Source of the DNA: Burkholderiales bacterium
GTDB taxonomy: Bacteria; Pseudomonadota; Gammaproteobacteria; Burkholderiales; Burkholderiaceae_C
Reading direction: 5' to 3'
NCBI GenBank assembly: GCA_016000265.1
Contig: JAECRL010000006.1
Coordinates: forward strand, 62,001-126,000
DNA length: 64,000 nt
The translations under genes were made by a program, and so were the position numbers. The notes beneath the pieces are model-generated. The model was not told where the DNA came from, searched no databases, and was given only the letters and a program-made list of their open reading frames with translations. This document shows, piece after piece, positions 33,655 through 42,619 of this stretch (position 1 is the stretch's first letter; the number at the start of each line of letters is the position of its first letter).

Positions 33655-34809
33655 ATGACTTCGCCCTTGTTTTCCAGCCCCGTCGCGTTTGCCGCGAACC
33701 GGCTCCCGGCCTTGACCCTGCTGTGGGTCGCGACGCTCACGCTGCTGCCCGGCGCCGGGGCGCTCGCCCAGAAGCCGATCGTCGTCGGCATCCAGGCGGC
33801 GCAGGTGCGGGCGCTGGGGCTGAGCGTGGTGCAGGTGGCGCCGGCGTCTCAGTCCGCCGTCTCCTACCCGGCTCAGTTGAAGCTGCCGGCCTCGCGCCAG
33901 CAGGTGCTGGCTGCGCCGGTGTCGGGCCTGGTCACGGCCATCCAGGTCGACGCTGGCGCCACGGTTCGCCAGGGCCAGGGCCTGGTGCGTTTGCGCAGCA
34001 CGCAGGCGCAGGCCCTGCGCAGCGAGGCCCGAGCGGCGCAAAGCCAGCAGGAGCTCGCCGAGCGCAACCTGCAGCGCGACGAGAAGCTGCTGGCCGAAGG
34101 CCTGATCCCGCGCTCGCGCCACGAGCAAAGCCAGCACGATGCCCGCGTGGCGCGCTTGAACGCGCAGCAACAGCAGCAGGCCGTGGCCCAGGCCCTGGGC
34201 GGTGCGAAGGCGCATGCGCAAGGCGACCTGGTGCTGGTGGCGCCGCTGAATGGGCAGGTCACCGAGCTGATGGTGGAGGTGGGCCAGCGCGTGGACGCGG
34301 CCGCGCCGCTGCTCAAGGTGGCCAGCGTGGAGGAGTTGCTGGTGGAGCTGCAGGTGCCGGCGCAGCAGGCCCGGGGCGTGCAGGTCGGCCAGGGGGTCAG
34401 CCTGGTGGACGAGGCGGGGGGCGGGACCGGTGTCGGGGCCGCATCCCACAGTGGCCGGGTGTCGTCGGTGGGCGCCACGCTGGACGAGCGCACGCAGAGC
34501 CTGACGGTGCGCGCCCGCGTGCGCCAGGGGCCCGCGGGCCAGCTGCGACCGGGCCAATGGCTGCAGGCCCGCTTGCAACAAGGCGGCGAGGGCCACGTGC
34601 TGCCCGAGGCCGCCCTGATCACGCTGCCCGCCTCGCCTGGCCTGGCCGTGTTCGTGGAGGAGGCCGTGGGTCGCTACCGGCTGCAGCCCGTCAAGCTGCT
34701 GGGGCGCCAGGGGGCCGACGTCAGCGTCTCGGGCCTGGGGGGCGCGGTGAAGGTCGTCACGCACGGCACGGCGGCGCTCAAGGCCTTGCTGCCGACGGCT
34801 CAGCCTTGA
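33655..34809 (+). CDS. RND efflux periplasmic adaptor (CzcB/CusB-like)
   Basis: Membrane-fusion protein of 384 aa linking the RND pump to the outer-membrane channel. Signal peptide about 1-38 (ending GALAQ). Barrel/lipoyl half motif QVLAAPVSGLVTAIQVDAGATVRQGQGL, a helical hairpin rich in Ala/Gln (residues 115-175, SRHEQSQHDARVARL), the second lipoyl half DLVLVAPLNGQVTELMVEVGQRV and a beta-barrel. No His-rich N-terminal metal-binding extension as in CzcB. First gene of the operon. Confidence 0.9.
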   Translation: MTSPLFSSPVAFAANRLPALTLLWVATLTLLPGAGALAQKPIVVGIQAAQVRALGLSVVQVAPASQSAVSYPAQLKLPASRQQVLAAPVSGLVTAIQVDAGATVRQGQGLVRLRSTQAQALRSEARAAQSQQELAERNLQRDEKLLAEGLIPRSRHEQSQHDARVARLNAQQQQQAVAQALGGAKAHAQGDLVLVAPLNGQVTELMVEVGQRVDAAAPLLKVASVEELLVELQVPAQQARGVQVGQGVSLVDEAGGGTGVGAASHSGRVSSVGATLDERTQSLTVRARVRQGPAGQLRPGQWLQARLQQGGEGHVLPEAALITLPASPGLAVFVEEAVGRYRLQPVKLLGRQGADVSVSGLGGAVKVVTHGTAALKALLPTAQP

Positions 34810-34828
34810 CGCCCGGAAGGAGTCCCCT

Positions 34829-37800
34829 GTGAACAAGCTCATCGAGTTTTCGCTGCGCCAGCGCCTGCTGACGCTGCTGCTGGTGCTGATGCTGGCGGGT
34901 GCGGGCGTCTTCGCCTGGACCAAGCTGCCCATCGACGCCTTCCCCGACGTCTCGGGCACGCAGGTCAAGGTCATCATCAAGGCCCCTGGCCTCACGCCGG
35001 AGGAGGTCGAGACCCGCATCACCGTGCCCATCGAGCAGGAGCTGCTGGGCATCCCGCGTCAGAAGATGCTGCGCTCGACTTCGAAGTACGCGCTGGCCGA
35101 CATCACGCTGGACTTCGAGGATGGCGTCGACCCGTACTGGGCGCGCCAGCAGGTCAACGAGCGCCTGAGTGGCGTCATGAAGGACCTGCCCGACACGGCC
35201 ACGGGCGGCCTGGCGCCGATCACCACGCCGCTGGGCGAGATGTTCATGTTCACCATCGAGGGCCCGCAGACGCTGGAAGAAAAACGCCGCCTGCTGGACT
35301 GGGTGATTCGCCCGGCGCTGCGCACCATCCCCGGTGTGGCCGACGTCAACAGCCTGGGCGGGCGGGTGCGCACCTTCGAGGTCGTGCCCGACCCGGCGGC
35401 GCTGCAGGCGCAGGGCCTGACGCTGGACGCGCTGGAGCAGGCCATCGTGGCCAGCCACCGCAACGACGGCGCCGGCCGCCTGAGCCAGGGCGACGAGGCC
35501 CTGATCGTGCGGGCCGAAGGCGCGCTGCAAACGCTCGCCGACGTGCGCGAGACGGTGGTGCGCAGCGAAGGCGGGCGCATCACCCGCGTGGCCGACGTGG
35601 CCGAGGTGCGCTTCGGTGAGCTGACGCGCTACGGCGCCGTCACCCGCAACGGCGAAGGCGAGGCCGTGCAAGGCCTGGTGCTGGGCCTGCGCGGCGCCAA
35701 CGCCCGCGAGGTGGTGGCTGGCGTGCGCGCCCGCCTGGACGCGCTGCAGCCCAGCTTGCCCAAGGGCGTCGCCATCGACGTGTTCTACGACCGCAGCAAG
35801 CTGGTCGACCGCGCCGTGTTCACCGTCAGCAAGGCGCTGATGGAGGCCGTGGTGCTGGTCGTCGTGCTGCTGCTGGCCTTCCTGGGCAACGTGCGCGCCG
35901 CGCTGGTGGTGGCCCTGATGCTGCCGCTGGCCGCCCTCGGCACCTTCGTGCTGATGCGCTGGTTCGGGCTGTCGGCCAACCTCATGAGCCTGGGTGGGCT
36001 GGCCATCGCCATCGGCATGCTGGTCGACGGCGCCGTGGTGGTGGTGGAGAACGTCGAGGCCCACCTGGCGCGTGGCGACGCGAAGAAGCACACGATGCTG
36101 CAGGTCGTGGCCCGCGCCTCGCGCGAGGTGGTCATGCCGGTGACCTCGGGCATCGCCATCATCATCATCGTCTTCCTGCCGCTGCTCAGCCTGGAGGGGC
36201 TGGAGGGCAAGCTGTTCGGGCCGGTGGCGCTGACCATCGTCTTCGCGCTCGGCGTGTCGCTGCTGCTGTCGCTCAGCCTGGTGCCGGTGCTGGCTTCGTG
36301 GCTGCTCAAGCCCGGCCATGGCGAGGACCCCTGGCTGATGCGCAAGCTCAGCGCGGCCTACGCGCCGCTGCTGCAATGGGCGCTGGGCCACCCGCGGGCC
36401 TTGATGGGGGTCGCCGGCGTGGCCCTGGCCCTGGCCGCGCTGCTGTTCACGCAGGTGGGCAAGACCTTCATGCCCACGCTGGATGAAGGCGACCTGATCG
36501 TGCAGCTGGAGAAGCTGCCGTCCATCGGCCTGGAGGCCACGGCCGACCTGGACCTGCGCGTGCAGCGCGAGATCATGAAGCGCGTGCCCGAGGTCACGGG
36601 CATCGTGGCGCGCAGCGGCGCCGACGAGCTGGGCATGGACCCGATGGGCCTGAACCAGACCGACACCTTCCTGGTGCTCAAGCCCCACGACGAGTGGCGC
36701 CAGCCGGGTCAGGACAAGGAGTGGCTGATCGGCGAGCTGCGCCAGGTGCTGGAAGACTTCCCCGGTGTGGACGCCGGCTTCACGCAGCCGATCGACATGC
36801 GCGTCTCGGAGATGCTGACCGGCGTGCGCGGTGACGTGGCCATCAAGGTCTACGGCACCGACCTGCGCCAGCTCAACGCGATGGCCACGCAGGTCGAGTC
36901 CATCGTCTCCCGCATCGACGGGGCCACCGACACCCTGACCCTGCGCAACGACGGCGTGGCCTACCTGCAGGTGCAGATCGACCGGCAGGCTGCGGGCCGC
37001 CTGGGGCTGACGGCCCAGGACATCCAGGCCGACCTGCGGCGCTGGGTCGAGGGCCAGCCCATCGGTCTGATCCAGGAGCCGGGGCGCCGCACGCCGCTGG
37101 TCATCCGCGGCAGCCAGGCCTTGCGCGAGTCGCCCGCGGCCTTCGAGGCGCTGCGCATCGTCACGCCCGACGGGCAGTCGGTGCCCTTGTCCAGCGTGGC
37201 GCGCCTGACGCGCACCGAAGGCCCGGTGAAGATCGACCGCGAACTCGCCCAGCGTTACGTGGTGGTGCAGACCAACGTGCGGGGGCGCGACCTGGTGGGC
37301 TTCGTCGAAGAGGCCCGCCAGCGGGTCGAGCAGGCCATGCCTTTGCCCGAGGGCTACCGCGTCACCTGGGGCGGCCAGTTCGAGAACCAGCAACGCGCGG
37401 CCCAGCGCCTGATGCTGGTCGTGCCGGTGGCCTTGCTGCTGATCTTCTTCCTGCTGTTTTCGACCTTCGGCTCGGTGCGCCAGGCCGCGCTGGTGCTCTC
37501 CAACGTGCCGCTGGCTTTGATCGGGGGCATCGCGGCGCTGGCCGTCACGGGGCAGTACCTGTCGGTGCCGGCCTCGGTGGGCTTCATCGCGCTGCTGGGC
37601 ATCGCGGTGCTCAACGGCGTGGTCATGGTGACCCACTTCAACCAGCTGATCGAAGAAGGCCGCAGCGCGCGTCAGGCCGTGTGGGAGGGCGCCCAGCGCC
37701 GCCTGCGCCCGGTGTTGATGACCGCGGCCATCACCGCTGGCGGCCTGGTGCCGCTGCTGTTTGCGACCGGGCCGGGCTCGGAGATCCAGCGCCCGCTGGC

Positions 37801-37903
37801 CATCGTCGTGATCGGCGGCTTGCTGTCGTCCACCGCGCTGACGCTGCTGCTGCTGCCCATGGCCTATGAACGATTCGGTGTGCGAGAGGAGCCCCAGGCA
37901 TGA
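34829..37903 (+). CDS. heavy-metal RND efflux pump (CzcA family)
   Basis: Proton-driven inner-membrane transporter of 1024 aa. GTG start with GGAAGGAG upstream. Twelve helices in the usual two blocks; LPIDAFPDVSGTQVKV at the N-terminus and the HME motif region AIAIGMLVDGAVVVVENVE in helix 4. The latter lacks the first Asp of the DFG...VD pattern of Zn/Co/Cd pumps and resembles the Cu/Ag and unclassified HME groups, so metal specificity is left open. A GADELGMDPMGLNQTD periplasmic segment is typical of the family. Confidence 0.93.
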   Translation: MNKLIEFSLRQRLLTLLLVLMLAGAGVFAWTKLPIDAFPDVSGTQVKVIIKAPGLTPEEVETRITVPIEQELLGIPRQKMLRSTSKYALADITLDFEDGVDPYWARQQVNERLSGVMKDLPDTATGGLAPITTPLGEMFMFTIEGPQTLEEKRRLLDWVIRPALRTIPGVADVNSLGGRVRTFEVVPDPAALQAQGLTLDALEQAIVASHRNDGAGRLSQGDEALIVRAEGALQTLADVRETVVRSEGGRITRVADVAEVRFGELTRYGAVTRNGEGEAVQGLVLGLRGANAREVVAGVRARLDALQPSLPKGVAIDVFYDRSKLVDRAVFTVSKALMEAVVLVVVLLLAFLGNVRAALVVALMLPLAALGTFVLMRWFGLSANLMSLGGLAIAIGMLVDGAVVVVENVEAHLARGDAKKHTMLQVVARASREVVMPVTSGIAIIIIVFLPLLSLEGLEGKLFGPVALTIVFALGVSLLLSLSLVPVLASWLLKPGHGEDPWLMRKLSAAYAPLLQWALGHPRALMGVAGVALALAALLFTQVGKTFMPTLDEGDLIVQLEKLPSIGLEATADLDLRVQREIMKRVPEVTGIVARSGADELGMDPMGLNQTDTFLVLKPHDEWRQPGQDKEWLIGELRQVLEDFPGVDAGFTQPIDMRVSEMLTGVRGDVAIKVYGTDLRQLNAMATQVESIVSRIDGATDTLTLRNDGVAYLQVQIDRQAAGRLGLTAQDIQADLRRWVEGQPIGLIQEPGRRTPLVIRGSQALRESPAAFEALRIVTPDGQSVPLSSVARLTRTEGPVKIDRELAQRYVVVQTNVRGRDLVGFVEEARQRVEQAMPLPEGYRVTWGGQFENQQRAAQRLMLVVPVALLLIFFLLFSTFGSVRQAALVLSNVPLALIGGIAALAVTGQYLSVPASVGFIALLGIAVLNGVVMVTHFNQLIEEGRSARQAVWEGAQRRLRPVLMTAAITAGGLVPLLFATGPGSEIQRPLAIVVIGGLLSSTALTLLLLPMAYERFGVREEPQA

Positions 37904-39219
37904 ACCACCCCCCCTTCAACTGGCGCCGCGTGTGCGTGGCCGCCGCCCTGACCGTGAGCGTGTCCCTGGGGGCGTCCCTGAGCTGGGCGGCGCCTCCTCA
38001 GGCCTCGCAGGCCTCCCCTTTGCCGGATGAGGCCACCGCGCAGCAGGCGCTCAGCCGCTTGCCCGCGTGGCAGTCGGCCCTGCAGGCGCACCGCGCCGAG
38101 CTCGCGCGGGCGCAGGCCGCCTCGGCCAACCCCAACGACTGGACGCCCTCGGCCAGCTGGGCCCGGCGCACCGTGCGCCGCGACCCCGCCGAGCTCGGTC
38201 GCGCCAGCGAGCGTGAGTGGTCGGTGGGCGTGTCGCGCGGCCTGCGCCTGCCAGGCAAGGCCGACGCCGCCGAGGGCTGGGGACAGCGTCAACGCGAGCG
38301 CGCCCAGGCGCAGCTGGACCTGAGCTGGCTGGAGCTGGGCCGCGGCCTCATCCAGGACACCGCCGAGTGGCTGCGAGCCAGCCAGCAGGCGCGCCTGTGG
38401 GAGGCGCACTGGCGGCTCCAGCAGGAGCAGCACCAGGCCGTCTCCCGCCGCCACCAGCTCGGCGACGCCGCCCGCCAGGACGTGATCCTGCTGGACGCCG
38501 CCCGCGCGCAGGCCGAGTCTCAGTGGCTGCAGGCCCGCCACCAGGCGCGCGTGGCCGAGGCGACCTGGCGCAGCCGCTACCCCGACCTGAGCCTGCCCGC
38601 CTGGCCCGAAGGCGCCGCGCTGGTGGCCGATGCCGCCCCGCCCGAGTCGCCCCCCGCGGCGCAGGAGGCGCTGGCATCGCGCCTGGCGGACCACCCCGCG
38701 TGGCGACAGGCCGAACTGCACGCGCAGGTGCTGGAAGCGCAGGCCCGCCACGCCGAGGCCGAGCGCCGCCCCGACCCCACCGTGGGCGTGCAATACGGGC
38801 GCGACGCCAACGGCGCCGAGCGCGTGTGGGGCGTCAACGTGTCCTGGCCCATCGGGGGCGCGGCGCGCTCGCGCCAGGCCGAGGCGCAGGCCGCCGACGC
38901 GCTGGCCGCGCGCACCGCCCTCGACGGCGTTCGTCGCCAGCTGCAGCTGGACCTGGCTCGCCACTCGGCCGAGGTCGCGCTGGGCCACCAGGCCTGGCGC
39001 GCGTCGGCCCACGCGGCCGCCCAGACGCAGGCGGCCGCGCAAGCCCTGCGCAAGGGGCAGGAGCTGGGTCAGGTGGGGGTGGGTGAGGTGCTGCTGATGC
39101 AGCGCCAGCTCATCGAGCAGCAGCAGGTGGCCGCGCAGGCCGAACTCGACGCCTGGCAGGCCCGCATGCGCTGGGCGCTGGAGTCGGGCGGCTTGTGGGC
39201 CCCACCTCAGGTGGACTGA
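37900..39219 (+). CDS. outer-membrane efflux channel (CzcC-like, TolC superfamily)
   Basis: Outer-membrane factor of the tripartite pump, 439 aa. The start overlaps the RND stop as ATGA. Signal peptide about 1-30 (ending LSWA). Two long Ala/Gln/Arg-rich helical repeats, each with a strand segment: WSVGVSRGLRLPGKADA in the first and PDPTVGVQYGRDANGAERVWGV in the second, then KGQELGQVGVGEVLLMQRQL, typical of CzcC-type OEPs. No lipobox Cys. Confidence 0.9.
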   Translation: MNHPPFNWRRVCVAAALTVSVSLGASLSWAAPPQASQASPLPDEATAQQALSRLPAWQSALQAHRAELARAQAASANPNDWTPSASWARRTVRRDPAELGRASEREWSVGVSRGLRLPGKADAAEGWGQRQRERAQAQLDLSWLELGRGLIQDTAEWLRASQQARLWEAHWRLQQEQHQAVSRRHQLGDAARQDVILLDAARAQAESQWLQARHQARVAEATWRSRYPDLSLPAWPEGAALVADAAPPESPPAAQEALASRLADHPAWRQAELHAQVLEAQARHAEAERRPDPTVGVQYGRDANGAERVWGVNVSWPIGGAARSRQAEAQAADALAARTALDGVRRQLQLDLARHSAEVALGHQAWRASAHAAAQTQAAAQALRKGQELGQVGVGEVLLMQRQLIEQQQVAAQAELDAWQARMRWALESGGLWAPPQVD

Positions 39220-39238
39220 GGGCGGAGCGGGCCGGGCC

Positions 39239-39817
39239 TCAGATCCCGAAGCGTGCGCCCGCGCCCATCAGCGTGGCCACGCCCAGCACCGCGAACAGCG
39301 CGGCGGCCACACCGTGCACCAGCTTCATCGGAATGCGTGTGGCGAGCTTGTCGCCGACGAACACGGCGGGCACGTCGGCGATCAGCATGCCCAGGGTGGT
39401 GCCGACGACGACCATCAGGGGCTCGGCGTAGTGCGCGGCCAGCGCCACGGTGGCGACCTGGGTCTTGTCGCCCATCTCGGCCAGGAAGAAGGTGATCAGC
39501 GTGGCGCCGAAGACACCGAAGCGCTGCGCCACCTGGGCCTCTTCGTCCTCGATTTTGTCGGGGATCAGCGTCCAGGCGGCCATGCCGAGGAAGGACGCCC
39601 CCAGCACCCAGCGCAGCACCTCGGGCGAGAGCATGGCGGTGATCCACGCGCCCAGCGCCCCGGCCAGGCCGTGGTTGATCACCGTGGCCACGAGGATGCC
39701 CAGGATGATGGGCAGGGGCTTCTTGAAGCGGGCCGCCAGCAGGAAAGCCAGCAGTTGGGTCTTGTCGCCGATTTCAGCCAGCGCGACCACGCCGGTCGAC
39801 ATGAAGAGGGATTCCAT
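39239..39817 (-). CDS. GDT1/UPF0016-family cation (Mn2+/Ca2+) transporter
   Basis: Six-helix inner-membrane protein of 192 aa made of two homologous halves, each with the family signature: ALAEIGDKTQLLAFLLAARF and FLAEMGDKTQVATVALAAHY. Bacterial members such as MntX/Mnx export Mn2+ (established for some). A second manganese exporter (alx) lies at 0.9 kb. No yybP-ykoY element precedes this gene. A TACAAT sequence lies about 12 bases before the ATG. Confidence 0.92.
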   Translation of the reverse strand: MESLFMSTGVVALAEIGDKTQLLAFLLAARFKKPLPIILGILVATVINHGLAGALGAWITAMLSPEVLRWVLGASFLGMAAWTLIPDKIEDEEAQVAQRFGVFGATLITFFLAEMGDKTQVATVALAAHYAEPLMVVVGTTLGMLIADVPAVFVGDKLATRIPMKLVHGVAAALFAVLGVATLMGAGARFGI

Positions 39818-39884
39818 GGGGCGGCGATTGTAGGCGCCGACCTGAACCGGGGCTGAAGGCGGCGCGGCCGGGGGCCGCGGGACG

Positions 39885-40406
39885 TCAGAACGGGATGTCG
39901 TCGTCCATGTCGTCGAAGCCGGTGGCCGACTTCGGGGCCGGCGCGGGCGCCTGGCGGGGGGCGGGTGCGGGGCGCGGGGCCGCAGCCGGGCGGGCCGCGG
40001 CGCGCGGGGCCGGGGCTTCCTGGCTGAATTCGTCGCCGCCAGCGGGGGCGCCGTAGCCACCGCCGCCACCTTCGCGGCCACCCAGCAACTGCATCTGCTC
40101 GGCCACGATTTCGGTGGTGTAGGTGTCCTTGCCGTCCTTGTCTTGCCACTTGCGGGTCTTCAGGCGGCCCTCGACGTAGACGGAGCGGCCCTTCTTCAGG
40201 TACTCGCCCGCGATTTCGGCCAGGCGGTCATAAAACACGACGCGATGCCATTCGGTCTCTTCGACCTTGTCACCCGAGTTCTTGTCCTTCCAGTTGCGCG
40301 TGGTGGCAACGGAGACGTTGCACACGGCCGCGCCATTGGGCGTGTAGCGCACTTCGGGGTCGCGGCCCAGGTTGCCGATGAGGGTGACTTTGTTGACTGA
40401 GGCCAT
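39885..40406 (-). CDS. ssb: single-stranded DNA-binding protein
   Basis: Binds ssDNA in replication and repair, tetrameric, 173 aa. OB fold with [22 protein letters not shown] and [21 protein letters not shown], then a Gly-rich stretch and a Pro/Ala linker of about 45 residues, ending in the acidic tip DDMDDDIPF that recruits partner proteins. The linker composition is high in PAPR repeats. Confidence 0.96.
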   Translation of the reverse strand: MASVNKVTLIGNLGRDPEVRYTPNGAAVCNVSVATTRNWKDKNSGDKVEETEWHRVVFYDRLAEIAGEYLKKGRSVYVEGRLKTRKWQDKDGKDTYTTEIVAEQMQLLGGREGGGGGYGAPAGGDEFSQEAPAPRAAARPAAAPRPAPAPRQAPAPAPKSATGFDDMDDDIPF

Positions 40407-40738
40407 GGCTCGGTTCCAGAGATGGTTGGTTAGATGAGGTGCCGTTAGTTAGCGGCGCAATTATCGCCCGAGCCGCCGCCGGGTGGCTCACCCCTGTGGG
40501 TTCGCACCATTTGGGGGAATGCGGCGCGTTTGCCGGAACAGGGGTGAATCCTTCACGTTATTCGATTCATTTTGGCGTCGTGAACGGCCGATAGTCAGGA
40601 CAGCGCCGCAGCGGTGGTGGCGCCGATGTCACCGGGGCGAGACTTCATGGCGCCCCCTCCCTCACCGCAGCCGGATGCACGCCGGCCACAACGGGTGGCG
40701 TGTCACGTGATCGACGAACGATGACCGTGGAGGATGGG
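40407..40738. promoter_or_regulatory. ssb/chemotaxis divergent intergenic region with a sigma-28-like -10
   Basis: This 332-base gap holds no gene. GCCGATAG at 40587-40594 matches seven of eight bases of the flagellar/chemotaxis sigma-28 -10 consensus. TCATTTTG about 12 bases upstream is only a partial -35. It would drive the chemotaxis operon from about 40600. The rest has no feature I can support. Confidence 0.4.
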
Positions 40739-41878
40739 ATGGAGCAGCAGCGCTCGACGACACGCCGTCAGCTTGCCGCCGGCGGGCTCGCCGGCTTGAG
40801 CTGGGTGGGTGCGGCCTGGGCGGGCGCCAGCGGCCGGACCTCGCTGGCCTGGGCCGCCTGGCTCACGCTGGCCTTGGCGGGCCTGGCCACCTGGTGGTGG
40901 GGCCGCCACCCGAGCGCAGCGCACGGCCCGGCGCAGGACGCGCCCGGCAACGAGGCCGCCGACTGCCTGTCCGAGGCCTCCCAGCTGTGGCTCGCCCACC
41001 TGCAGACGGCCCAGTCCCAGATGCGCGAGGCCACCGACGAGTTGCTGCTCGGCTTCACCCGCATCCTGCAGGACCTCGACCACATCGTCGCGCCGGCCGA
41101 ACAGGCCCGCGGCGCCGACGACCAGCGCGCCGACGTGCTGGCGCGCTGCGAGCACCAGCTCAATGGCCTGATGACCAACTTCGATGCCTTCGTGGCCTCG
41201 CGCGAGCAGATCCTGGGCTCGGTGCACACGCTGGCGCAGAACTCGGGTGGCTTGCAGGACATGGCCGAAGAGGTCGCCAAGCTGGCGCGCCAGACCAACC
41301 TGCTGTCGATCAACGCCGCCATCGAAGCCGCCCGCGCGGGCGAAAGCGGTCGGGGCTTCGCCGTGGTGGCCGCCGAGGTGCGCCGCCTGTCGGGCGAGTC
41401 CGGCAGCACGGGTCGCCGCATCGGCCAGCAGATCGACGACCTGCGCCTGCAGATGAGCCAGGCGCTGGATTGCGCCCGCACGCAGGCCGAAGCCGATGGC
41501 CAGGTCATCGACGCTTCGGGTCAGACCATCCAGAGCGTCATCCGCGAAGTCGACGACGTCATCACGCAGTTGCACGAGCGCGCGGTGGAGCTGGGCCAGC
41601 ACGGCGAGGCGGTGCGCCAGCAGGTCGAACAGATGATGGTGGCCTTCCAGTTCCAGGACCGCGTCCAGCAGATCATGGAGCAGGTCAATCGCTCCATCGA
41701 ACAGGCCATCGGACAGGTCGATGGCGCCTTGCGCGAGGGCCAGCGCGTGGACCGCGCGCAATGGCAGGCGATGCTGCAGCAGGGCTACACCACCGACGAG
41801 CAGCGCGCCGTGCACGCCTCAGGCAAAGCAGACGGCCCGCGCAGCGCGCAGCAGGCCTCCGAGCTGACGTTCTTCTGA
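40739..41878 (+). CDS. short chemoreceptor-like protein with CheZ-like C-terminal motif
   Basis: A 379-aa protein opening the chemotaxis operon. One or two hydrophobic segments at residues about 12-53, a helical linker, then the receptor signalling hairpin tip with [20 protein letters not shown] (about 181-200) and [16 protein letters not shown]. There is no periplasmic domain and no HAMP. Near the C-terminus [14 protein letters not shown] places Asp307 and Gln311 in the D-x-x-x-Q spacing of CheZ's catalytic FQDLTGQ. No cheZ is found in the operon. The start at 40739 has GGAGG 5 bases upstream. Confidence 0.82.
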   Translation: MEQQRSTTRRQLAAGGLAGLSWVGAAWAGASGRTSLAWAAWLTLALAGLATWWWGRHPSAAHGPAQDAPGNEAADCLSEASQLWLAHLQTAQSQMREATDELLLGFTRILQDLDHIVAPAEQARGADDQRADVLARCEHQLNGLMTNFDAFVASREQILGSVHTLAQNSGGLQDMAEEVAKLARQTNLLSINAAIEAARAGESGRGFAVVAAEVRRLSGESGSTGRRIGQQIDDLRLQMSQALDCARTQAEADGQVIDASGQTIQSVIREVDDVITQLHERAVELGQHGEAVRQQVEQMMVAFQFQDRVQQIMEQVNRSIEQAIGQVDGALREGQRVDRAQWQAMLQQGYTTDEQRAVHASGKADGPRSAQQASELTFF

Positions 41879-41918
41879 CCCCCTTCCTTTCGATGACCCA
41901 GACCCCACGGGCCGCACC

Positions 41919-42287
41919 ATGAGCAAGACCATCCTGATCGTTGACGACTCCAGTTCCTTGCGCACCGTGGTCAAGCTGGCGCTCTCGCGAGCGGGCTACG
42001 AGGTCATCGAAGCCGGTGACGGTGAAGAGGCCCTCACCAAGCTGGACGGCCGAAAGATCAACCTCATCGTCAGCGACGTGAACATGCCCCGCATGGACGG
42101 CATCACCTTCCTGACCCAGGTCAAGGCCAACCCGCGCTACAAGTTCACCCCCGTCGTCATGCTGACCACCGAAGGCCAGGACGCGACCAAGGAGCGTGGC
42201 CGCGCGGCCGGTGCCAAGGCCTGGATCGTCAAGCCCTTCAACCCCCCGGTGTTGCTGGACGCCGTCTCCAAACTGGTGCTGCCATGA
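41919..42287 (+). CDS. cheY: CheY-type single-domain response regulator
   Basis: Receiver domain of 122 aa. Acid pocket DD at 9-10, phospho-acceptor Asp53 in IVSDVNMPRMDG, Thr in VMLTTE, Lys in WIVKPFNPP. No output domain, so it signals by protein contact, to a flagellar or pilus motor or to other kinases. It overlaps the next gene by 4 bases. Confidence 0.93.
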   Translation: MSKTILIVDDSSSLRTVVKLALSRAGYEVIEAGDGEEALTKLDGRKINLIVSDVNMPRMDGITFLTQVKANPRYKFTPVVMLTTEGQDATKERGRAAGAKAWIVKPFNPPVLLDAVSKLVLP

Positions 42288-42601
42288 CCGATGTCGCCGA
42301 CCCCGTGCTGCCGCGCGCCCTGCCGGCCGAGCTCAGCATCTACACGGCCACCGAAACCCACGCGCAGATGCTGCAGTGGTTGGATGAGGTCGGCGTGGAG
42401 GGGCACGCTGTGGAGGGCGTGGGTGCGTGGCCGCTGCAGGCCGACGCCGTGGCCCAGGCCGATGCGGCGGGCGTGCAGCTGCTGGTGGCGCTGCAGCACA
42501 GCCTGCTGGCGCGCGGTCGGCGCTTGGTGCTCCTGCAGCCCAGCGCCCCGCTCCAACACGCCTGCGGCAGCCTCGGGCTGGCCGGCCTCCTGAACGCCTG
42601 A
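42284..42601 (+). CDS. STAS-domain protein of the chemotaxis operon
   Basis: A 105-aa protein resembling anti-sigma-antagonist (STAS) domains: LPAELSIYTATETHAQMLQW at the start, a VAQADAAGVQLLVALQHSL core and LQHACGSLGLAGLLNA at the end. In canonical STAS proteins a Ser/Thr near DxxG is phosphorylated; here the motif reads DAAG, so regulation by phosphorylation is unlikely. Such proteins are common between cheY and cheA in Burkholderiales; function is unknown. Confidence 0.8.
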   Translation: MTDVADPVLPRALPAELSIYTATETHAQMLQWLDEVGVEGHAVEGVGAWPLQADAVAQADAAGVQLLVALQHSLLARGRRLVLLQPSAPLQHACGSLGLAGLLNA

Positions 42602-42619
42602 CCCATCGGAAGCACGACC

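Noticed and set aside
34778..37636. Long antisense open frame opposite the RND pump
   Set aside because: His/Gln/Arg-rich, no domain; the opposite strand is an intact RND transporter.
39818..39884. Second manganese riboswitch upstream of the GDT1-family gene
   Set aside because: The 67-base gap lacks the GGGGAGUA and AGACCUUUC blocks.
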